DNA from: Candidatus Heimdallarchaeota archaeon
Lineage (GTDB): Archaea; Asgardarchaeota; Heimdallarchaeia; JABLTI01
Reading direction: 5' to 3'
Assembly (NCBI GenBank): GCA_030671945.1
Contig: DAOVHJ010000046.1
Span: 1-11,038 of the forward strand
DNA length: 11,038 nt
Positions 6,278 to 11,038 of this stretch are shown here, piece after piece. Each line of letters begins with the position of its first letter. Within the stretch, counting starts at the first letter, position 1. A program made the position numbers and the translations under genes. Below the pieces are notes generated by a model. The model was not told the DNA's origin. It did no database searches and was given only the letters and a program-made list of their open reading frames with translations.

Positions 6278-6491
6278 TTGTCTAGCAAGGAGCTTTGAAC
6301 CTAGTTCTTCTTTTGCACACCTCTTGCTACGAGAGGATTCTGCGTAAGGAGATGTCGCACTAAGAAGCGAAAAATAGAAATAAGAATTAGCTTTCTCAGC
6401 AACAAGATGGAAATAGTCTTCCTAAAAACAGGGAAATTCCTCTCTAAACCAGACCAAATGACTAAATTAAACTAGAGGAGTGTGAAATTAC
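6278..6491 (+). other. Gene-free interval, candidate structured 5' leader of second transporter
   Basis: The stretch is less A+T-biased than the flanking terminator region and can form mutually exclusive helices. TAGCAAG (6283-6289) pairs with CTTGCTA (6323-6329), enclosing GAAC (6297-6300) with GTTC (6304-6307). The same 3' strand is partly used by CCTCT (6320-6324) pairing with AGAGG (6332-6336). Further helices are TGCG (6341-6344) with CGCA (6356-6359), and CTTCTT (6307-6312) with AAGAAG (6362-6367). A 22-codon frame (6407-6475) with no clear ribosome site ends 17 nt before the gene. I recognise no known riboswitch class. A regulatory role is inferred from position and pairing only. Confidence 0.3.
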
Positions 6492-7790
6492 GTGAACAGA
6501 GTGAAAATAAAGGAGTGGTTCAAAAAACCAACCGTTATTAGAATCATCCTTCTCATTGCTGTTCAAGCATTACTCGCTCTTCTCTTTGATGTTTTCGGTC
6601 TCGGTGCAGGAAGTATTGGAACCTTTACTTTCCTGAAATATGCTAGTATTACTGATCCTGCTGGGATTTTCGCTAAAGCGGGTGCATTTATCATCCTTCT
6701 CTATCCTCCGTTATTATCATCTGATGGTGGGATAGGGGTTTTGGTTAGTAGACTAGGCACAGGTTTGCATCTCGGTTCTATTAAACCCAAGATTTTCAAA
6801 AATACAAAACAGTATTACACATTGATTTCAGCTACACTAACTTTGGGAGCTTTCAATGGTCTCTGGATTGGCGTGATTTCCTATATTACAAACTTGATAA
6901 TTCAAGGAGCAAATCGTATTCCAAATCCCTTACCTTTCATTGTAATACCAATATTGACATTAACATTTGCATCTCTGATTTCATCACAAATCGGAAGTTT
7001 CATGGCATTCTTTATGTTCAAAAGAAAACTGAATCCAGATATCTGGGTATACCCCACAATGTCTACAGTTAACAACATTCTAAGCACTCTTCTCTATGCA
7101 GCAATGATTAGTATGTTGAAACCTGCTAATTGGTATAATGAATCAGGTTTTAATACGATAACGAGAGGAACCTATTTCGCATTTATTCCTGCATTTCTAT
7201 ATCTAGTATTCATCTCAGTTTTAGTTGGAATAAAAGTAAAAAATAAGGATTTCAGAAAAATACTCAAGCAAGCTGTTCCAGTTCAAACCGTCACTTTAAC
7301 AATAAACTCTTTGACAGGCGGTATTCTTAGTAAAGCAGATATTGCTCTAAAGAATATTAGTGGATTATTCTTAGTTTATCCCGCATTAATAGATACTCTG
7401 GGTGATGAAGTAACCATCTTAGCAAATACTACCTCTACGAATCTAGCTTTGGGTACAATAAAGCCAAAACTCTCTGCCATAAAGGATAAGGATTTGTGGA
7501 CGAATTTAATAGGCGTAGGTTTTGCTGGTTTTGTTCTGCACTTCTTCTATGGGATTTTTGGTTCAATATTTGCTGGCGATTTCCAACATATTGGTCTGGT
7601 ACTTGGCATTTCGCTTCTGATTAATATTATTGGTTTCTTAATAGTCCAATCCATTGCGTTCTTGCTAATGATTTTAGCGTTTAAGAGAGGATTAGATCCC
7701 GACAATCTTGCAGTTCCTGTAATTGCTGCACTATCAAATCTCGTCACCTCCACGCTATTATTCCTCCTCACACTACCTCTTTTAACTTGA
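6492..7790 (+). CDS. SLC41/MgtE-type divalent cation transporter (second paralogue)
   Basis: Integral-membrane protein of 432 residues, paralogous to the preceding transporter with the same two-half layout. Half one: YPPLLSSDGGIGVLVSRLGT then GLHLG (71-95), and KLNPDIWVYPTMSTVNN (179-195). Half two: VYPALIDTLGDEVTILANTT (295-314) running into LALGTIKPK, and GLDPDNLAVPVIAALSNL (400-417). In this copy half two keeps the fuller family motif, while half one has SSDGG where the first paralogue has AARGD; the two proteins thus differ in complementary places. Acidic residues in these motifs (D78, D301, D305, D402, D404) are candidates for ion contacts. The start is GTG 6492: an in-frame TGA at 6483 excludes earlier starts, and GAGGAG (6475-6480) lies 11 nt upstream. 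It probably handles Mg2+ or a related ion, perhaps paired with its neighbour and controlled by the PhoU/RCK_C protein. Confidence 0.87.
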   Translation: MNRVKIKEWFKKPTVIRIILLIAVQALLALLFDVFGLGAGSIGTFTFLKYASITDPAGIFAKAGAFIILLYPPLLSSDGGIGVLVSRLGTGLHLGSIKPKIFKNTKQYYTLISATLTLGAFNGLWIGVISYITNLIIQGANRIPNPLPFIVIPILTLTFASLISSQIGSFMAFFMFKRKLNPDIWVYPTMSTVNNILSTLLYAAMISMLKPANWYNESGFNTITRGTYFAFIPAFLYLVFISVLVGIKVKNKDFRKILKQAVPVQTVTLTINSLTGGILSKADIALKNISGLFLVYPALIDTLGDEVTILANTTSTNLALGTIKPKLSAIKDKDLWTNLIGVGFAGFVLHFFYGIFGSIFAGDFQHIGLVLGISLLINIIGFLIVQSIAFLLMILAFKRGLDPDNLAVPVIAALSNLVTSTLLFLLTLPLLT

Positions 7791-7832
7791 AAAATTGCCA
7801 TATTCAATATTTATTTAATTGATGAAAAAACA

Positions 7833-7839
7833 TTATAAT
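7833..7839 (+). promoter_or_regulatory. Possible TATA box of the PRC-barrel-like gene
   Basis: TTATAAT preceded by GATGAAAAAACA, an A-rich BRE-like stretch, lies 62-68 nt ahead of TTG 7901. The expected leader of about 40 nt contains GGAG (7887-7890). No strong terminator is seen between this box and the transporter stop, so read-through is possible. Confidence 0.35.
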
Positions 7840-7900
7840 CCCTCTTTAAACTACAGAGTATCCTATGAAAATACAATGTCTTTATTGGAGTTCAAAATAA

Positions 7901-8194
7901 TTGAGTAAAGTAACACCGGATATGTTAAAATCAAAAATAGTTTTTGATACAAAAGGCGTTAAAGCTGGCACTGTTCTAAAAGTTATTCGAGAGAAATATG
8001 AAAAAATTTCTGCTGATTTCATAGAGATTGAAATTGAGAAGAGAATCAAATTTGGTGCTAGAGAAATCGTAAAAGTTCGAACCAGAGATGCTCAATTGCA
8101 ATCAGATGGAAATGTGAAAGTCAAGTATACAAAAGAACAATTAAAAGTAATGGCTAAGGAACAAGAACTTCAGAGACATCCTCCAACTATCTAA
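7901..8194 (+). CDS. Small PRC-barrel-like protein
   Basis: Cytoplasmic protein of 97 residues with no membrane segment. Residues 11-25 (SKIVFDTKGVKAGTV) resemble the opening strands of PRC-barrel domains (a conserved D-x-x-G-x-x-x-G-x-V pattern), and the rest alternates short charged strands (DFIEIEIE; REIVKVRTRD; NVKVKYT) before a helix KEQLKVMAKEQEL. Stand-alone PRC-barrel proteins are common in archaea, but their job is mostly unknown; links to RNA metabolism, photosynthetic proteins and cell division exist in different lineages. The start is TTG 7901, since TAA lies immediately upstream in frame and GGAG (7887-7890) is 10 nt away; ATG 7922 is a weaker alternative. It ends 6 nt from the convergent Nudix gene; a T6 run (8237-8242) inside that gene may end its transcript. 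Confidence 0.65.
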   Translation: MSKVTPDMLKSKIVFDTKGVKAGTVLKVIREKYEKISADFIEIEIEKRIKFGAREIVKVRTRDAQLQSDGNVKVKYTKEQLKVMAKEQELQRHPPTI

Positions 8195-8200
8195 TAGTCC

Positions 8201-8632
8201 TTATAACTTGAAATCTTTAGGTAGGAATTCCTTTAGTTTTTTAACAATAGTAAATCCTTTCCGAAATAAGCCCAATTCTTCACTGTTTATTGCTTCGTCT
8301 AGTGAAACCCATTTGTATTCGGTATGTTCCCAAGAAAGCTTGACTTCTCCTTGTAGGTATCGACACCAAAAAACGATGAAAACCATTGGATATTCTTTTG
8401 ATCCTCGGTAAAAGAAAGAGGTGTGAATAGGCATAATTACTTCAACATCTAAATCCACTTCTTCTTTTACTTCACGTAAAACTCCTAAGGCAGGATCTTC
8501 TTCTTCTTCCAAACGACCCGTTACAAACTCCCATATATTTGCTCCCACATCTTTCTCTGGTGATCTTAGAAGAACTAAATATTGATCTTCTTTTTCGATA
8601 AGTGCCCCAACTGCCACGTAGAATTGCTTCAT
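8201..8632 (-). CDS. Nudix hydrolase
   Basis: Predicted Mg2+-dependent pyrophosphohydrolase of nucleoside-diphosphate-linked compounds; 143 residues, about the minimum for one Nudix domain. The Nudix box spans residues 39-61: G39, E45, R53-E54, E57-E58, with the metal-binding glutamates intact, but the late conserved Gly is replaced by D60. The flanking strands (YVAVGALIEKEDQYLVLLRS and EYPMVFIVFWCRYL) and the WVSLDEA segment (108-114) match the family. The substrate cannot be told; dNTP-like, NDP-sugar or other compounds are possible. ATG 8632 is 2 nt after the stop of the GH5 gene, with GGGGAG (8644-8639 on this strand) lying inside that gene's end, 6 nt from the start. The two genes are therefore almost certainly co-transcribed and probably translationally coupled. 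Confidence 0.9.
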   Translation of the reverse strand: MKQFYVAVGALIEKEDQYLVLLRSPEKDVGANIWEFVTGRLEEEEDPALGVLREVKEEVDLDVEVIMPIHTSFFYRGSKEYPMVFIVFWCRYLQGEVKLSWEHTEYKWVSLDEAINSEELGLFRKGFTIVKKLKEFLPKDFKL

Positions 8633-8634
8633 TC

Positions 8635-10536
8635 CTATCTCCCCTTAATTTCAATTCTATGTGTTCCTTTAGATTTAAAGTACACTTCAAGGATTTGCTC
8701 ATTTCTGTCTTTTACATACATTGCACCTGGTGCAGTTACAAGATAGTCATTTGGGTATTGAATATTAGGTACGTAGATTATTGAAGGATCTTTGATTTTT
8801 GGATTATTTTCATATACCAAAACGAAATGTTTTTTCCTTCGATTAAAAGCCATGGAAATGATTTCACCTGTTATGTTTCTAGCAAATGGTCTACAAAAAC
8901 CTTCAATGGCTCTTCCTCCACTATTGATGTCATCTGGATTAATTTGTTGATCTCGGCTAAAAATAGACAGATCTTCTAAATTCCACAAATCCCCCCATTC
9001 GTTTACATTATCAGCTGTGTAATTCCAAATAGTGAAATTTAGTAAATTTGCATCCATACAATCAAGATGGAGTGTTAGAGCATCAATTTGCTTCCGCCAA
9101 TTACCATTTCTATATGCTTTCTTGTTATACATATTGAATGGGATTCCAAACTCCCCGATTAAAGTGGGACAGTTATTTAGTAACTTGGAATATTTTTTGA
9201 TATTACTTAGCTGCTTAATGAAGAGATTCTTAACATTTCTGTAAAAGAAATGAGGTTTTGTTGTTTGGGTATCTAATGTAAAATGTTTCATAAATCTTCT
9301 AAGATAAAGTGTTATGCCATCATACCAATGAGATGCATTCACTATATCTTTAGCATCCTTCTTCGTCCACTTGGAATCACCCTCTTGAAAAGAGGGATCT
9401 GTAGCAAAAATGAATTCGAATGGATCTGTTTCAATGAAAATCATAGCTTCATCATCAAATGTACGCATCGCTTTCGCATATTTGTTAATGAATGGCTTTA
9501 GATGGTTCCAGAAGAAATTGGTTTTTCCTCCTTCTGAGAAGTAGTGTGGTTTCAGAAGTTTTGGATTACCTTTTGCATCTTCTCCATAGATTCCTAATTC
9601 TTTCCAAATATCTTTAGCACCTGGTAACCAGCAGGATACTCGATTAGGATTAACTAACCTAGTTTCAGTATGTTTCATTCCTACTCCTTTAATTTCATAA
9701 AGAGGTATTTTCATTGGGTACCCAGCAGCCGTAGCTATCGCTTCAAAGCCAGAAAAACGTAAACCCCAAGATAAGTCATATGAGTGATTTAAGTTCTCTT
9801 TCCCAATAAAACCTTTATTTGGTTCATTCCAAATATCATATCCAATAACATTAGGAAAGTCCTTACAAATTTTTGCTACTTCTTTCATTGAATTAATAAA
9901 ATGCTCTTGTAAGTAATCCTGAATAGTTATCTTTCCAATATTGAAACCAGGAGCAAATTCATTCCCTCCAAAGAAAAGGGTAAACATCGTAGATGCAGCA
10001 AATAAATAGTAATTTGAGGACCAAATCATTAGAGGATAATCCTCTGGATACTTTTCCTGCATAAGTAAAGCCGCTTCTGTTTCTGTGAATTTTGTGAAAT
10101 CTAGACCAACCTTTTCAAAAGTCCACCCTGGCGCACCATCCCCACCAGTCATTCTACTCCAGACATCTTGATGAGGATCAATGAAACAAAATAAATCGTA
10201 ATCATTTGCTTTTTCGAGAAGCTTGCGCAAATATTTCAGATATTCTCTGTCATATTTTCCAGGACCTTTGTGTTCTATTGCTTCCCAAGTTGTAAGAAAT
10301 CTTAAGCAATTAAAACCCCAATTTTTTAATCGAGCAAAATGTTCATCAGCTTCTTCTAAAGGGAAAGGATGACCGATAAACGATACGTCTCTATGATCTC
10401 TAAAATCAGTTTTAATATGAGTTGCACCATCAGGTGTTACCGGAACTTTAGTGCTCCCACCTAAGTTTACTCCTCGTAATAACACCGAACGACCTTTTTC
10501 ATCCCTGAAAGTATCATTCTTTATTTTTAAAGTCAA
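8635..10536 (-). CDS. GH5 glycoside hydrolase, subfamily 12-like (endoglycoceramidase/steryl-glucosidase relative)
   Basis: Retaining glycosidase of 633 residues with a TIM barrel and a C-terminal beta-sandwich-like domain (about 555-633). Motifs: LLRGVNLGGSTK (19-30), SFIGHPFPLEEADEHF (52-67), WEAIEHKGPGKYD (84-96), FIDPHQDVWSR (118-128) then GGDGAPGW (131-138), the acid/base Glu E238 in DIWNEPNKG, SHWYDG (402-407), and the nucleophile E462 in LIGEFGIP. This pattern, with WGDLWNLEDLSIFS (514-527) and GGRAIEG...RPFARNITG, matches fungal EGCrP1/EGCrP2-type enzymes, which cleave glucosylceramide or steryl glucosides. It is shorter than those, with no signal peptide or membrane helix, so cytoplasmic. 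The start is TTG 10536: an upstream in-frame TGA limits choices and GGTG (10545-10542) is the ribosome site. A TATA box lies about 45-54 nt upstream. It is first in an operon with the Nudix gene. The natural substrate is unknown. Confidence 0.88.
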   Translation of the reverse strand: MTLKIKNDTFRDEKGRSVLLRGVNLGGSTKVPVTPDGATHIKTDFRDHRDVSFIGHPFPLEEADEHFARLKNWGFNCLRFLTTWEAIEHKGPGKYDREYLKYLRKLLEKANDYDLFCFIDPHQDVWSRMTGGDGAPGWTFEKVGLDFTKFTETEAALLMQEKYPEDYPLMIWSSNYYLFAASTMFTLFFGGNEFAPGFNIGKITIQDYLQEHFINSMKEVAKICKDFPNVIGYDIWNEPNKGFIGKENLNHSYDLSWGLRFSGFEAIATAAGYPMKIPLYEIKGVGMKHTETRLVNPNRVSCWLPGAKDIWKELGIYGEDAKGNPKLLKPHYFSEGGKTNFFWNHLKPFINKYAKAMRTFDDEAMIFIETDPFEFIFATDPSFQEGDSKWTKKDAKDIVNASHWYDGITLYLRRFMKHFTLDTQTTKPHFFYRNVKNLFIKQLSNIKKYSKLLNNCPTLIGEFGIPFNMYNKKAYRNGNWRKQIDALTLHLDCMDANLLNFTIWNYTADNVNEWGDLWNLEDLSIFSRDQQINPDDINSGGRAIEGFCRPFARNITGEIISMAFNRRKKHFVLVYENNPKIKDPSIIYVPNIQYPNDYLVTAPGAMYVKDRNEQILEVYFKSKGTHRIEIKGR

Positions 10537-10580
10537 ATTTACACCACAACAAAATTCTATGAAGAAAATTCAATTGACGT

Positions 10581-10590
10581 TTCATATACT
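10581..10590 (-). promoter_or_regulatory. TATA box of the GH5-Nudix operon
   Basis: On the minus strand AGTATATGAA (10590-10581) follows a BRE-like AACAAAAA. It is 45-54 nt ahead of TTG 10536, so transcription would start near 10556 with a leader of about 20 nt containing the GGTG ribosome site. No terminator separates the GH5 and Nudix genes. Confidence 0.55.
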
Positions 10591-10636
10591 TTTTGTTCCT
10601 CTAAAACGAATGTTTTTAATCTTCTATTAGGTAATT

Positions 10637-10673
10637 TGTCTATAAATGGTTCAAAATACCATGTCTATAAATG
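10637..10673 (+). promoter_or_regulatory. Promoter with 12-bp direct repeat ahead of the rightmost gene
   Basis: TGTCTATAAATG occurs at 10637-10648 and again at 10662-10673, exactly 25 bp apart. An inverted repeat, ATGGT (10646-10650) with ACCAT (10658-10662), sits between and touches both copies. The first copy contains TATAAAT (10641-10647), well placed as a TATA box; the second copy would then cover the transcription start, the usual site of an archaeal repressor operator. GAGGAT (10673-10678) after it is the ribosome site. Confidence 0.5.
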
Positions 10674-10685
10674 AGGATTTAACCA

Positions 10686-11038
10686 GTGACAGGTACTTTC
10701 AAAGCATTCGATGATTGGATAATCTTAGGTAGACCTGGTTATGCTGGGAAGAAGAAAAAATTACGAAGAAACGAATTAGAGGAGAAATTTGGTTCTGGAA
10801 ACTGGAAAATCCTTCATCTAGTAAATAACAAATTACTTTCTCGAGAGGAAGCATTGGAACTTTACGAAACTGGCTATTTTCATTACTTTAAAGCTAATCC
10901 GGAGATTCTGGAATGGTTAGTAACTTATGCGAAAGATGTCTTTGATACAGCTCCTTCAAATGTAGACTCGGGATTTGATTACTCTATTCAAGAAACTGAT
11001 GCTGCTCATTTGCATGATATTGCGGTTCGTAGATCACT
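10686..11038 (+). CDS. Unknown protein, N-terminal part (runs off window)
   Basis: An open frame from GTG 10686 continues to the window end (117 complete codons). GAGGAT (10673-10678) lies 7 nt upstream and a promoter-like repeat region precedes it, so the start is well supported; the ATG at 10671 is followed at once by a stop in its own frame. The visible part is soluble and charged: a short N-terminus with WIILGRPGYAGKKKKLRRNE (about 11-30), then ELEEKFGSGNWKILHLVNNK, a helix-like SREEALELYETGYFHYF segment, and NPEILEWLVTYAKDVFDTAP. There is no membrane segment. I do not recognise the family. The basic patch GKKKKLRR might contact nucleic acid, but that is speculation. It is divergent from the GH5-Nudix operon across a 149-bp intergenic region. 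Confidence 0.75.
   Translation, partial: MTGTFKAFDDWIILGRPGYAGKKKKLRRNELEEKFGSGNWKILHLVNNKLLSREEALELYETGYFHYFKANPEILEWLVTYAKDVFDTAPSNVDSGFDYSIQETDAAHLHDIAVRRS

Noticed and set aside
6278..6491. Known Mg2+ or Mn2+ riboswitch (M-box or yybP-ykoY) ahead of the second transporter
   Set aside because: I could not match the conserved cores or helix arrangement of either class by eye, and both are described mainly from bacteria; only generic pairing is supported.
6492..7790. Bacterial-type MgtE with CBS domains
   Set aside because: Both transporters lack the N-terminal helical and CBS domains and instead contain two membrane halves in one chain, the SLC41 arrangement.
8208..9501. Plus-strand frames opposite the GH5 and Nudix genes (8208-8411, 8602-8784, 9032-9244, 9283-9501)
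   Set aside because: They are short, lack ribosome sites and lie opposite genes with intact catalytic motifs.

Overview
The window looks like a piece of an A+T-rich archaeal chromosome, most plausibly from an Asgard-type (Heimdallarchaeia-like) lineage. The archaeal signs are TATA/BRE-like boxes ahead of several genes, T-tract terminators, frequent TTG and GTG starts with short Shine-Dalgarno sequences, and tandem PhoU/RCK_C and SLC41-type proteins of a kind known from archaea. Two enzymes resemble eukaryotic lipid-enzyme families, which suggests Asgard but does not prove it. The taxonomic call is inference. I see no rRNA, tRNA, CRISPR array, insertion sequence or phage gene.

Layout, left to right. 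(1) A beta-class DNA methyltransferase (41-748), with no restriction enzyme in view, is followed by about 290 bp of mostly non-coding DNA with two inverted repeats. (2) A steroid 5-alpha-reductase-like membrane enzyme (1043-1870) and a small two-helix membrane protein with a possible PH-like domain (1953-2444) appear to be separate transcription units, divided by a T tract and a TATA box. (3) A three-gene ion-transport cluster follows: a soluble PhoU-RCK_C-PhoU-RCK_C protein with a nearly 300-residue Ala/Lys/Glu-rich tail (2642-4708), then two paralogous SLC41/MgtE-type transporters (4818-6137 and 6492-7790). Each of the three intervals ahead of these genes carries a perfect palindrome with a 2-nt spacer. 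The interval before the second transporter also has a TATA-like box and a possible structured leader of about 210 nt. (4) A PRC-barrel-like small protein (7901-8194) converges on a minus-strand two-gene operon: a GH5_12 glycosidase (8635-10536), related to fungal glucosylceramide and steryl-glucoside hydrolases, followed after 2 nt by a Nudix hydrolase (8201-8632). (5) The divergent intergenic region has a TATA box for each direction and a 12-bp direct repeat ahead of a partial unknown gene (10686 to the window end).

How they fit together: the PhoU/RCK_C protein is best read as a cytoplasmic regulator or partner of the two adjacent cation transporters. The GH5_12/Nudix pair is probably co-translated and cytoplasmic. 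The reductase-like enzyme and the GH5_12 enzyme belong to families that in eukaryotes act on sterols, polyprenols or glycolipids. Their archaeal substrates cannot be told from sequence, and they are not in one operon.
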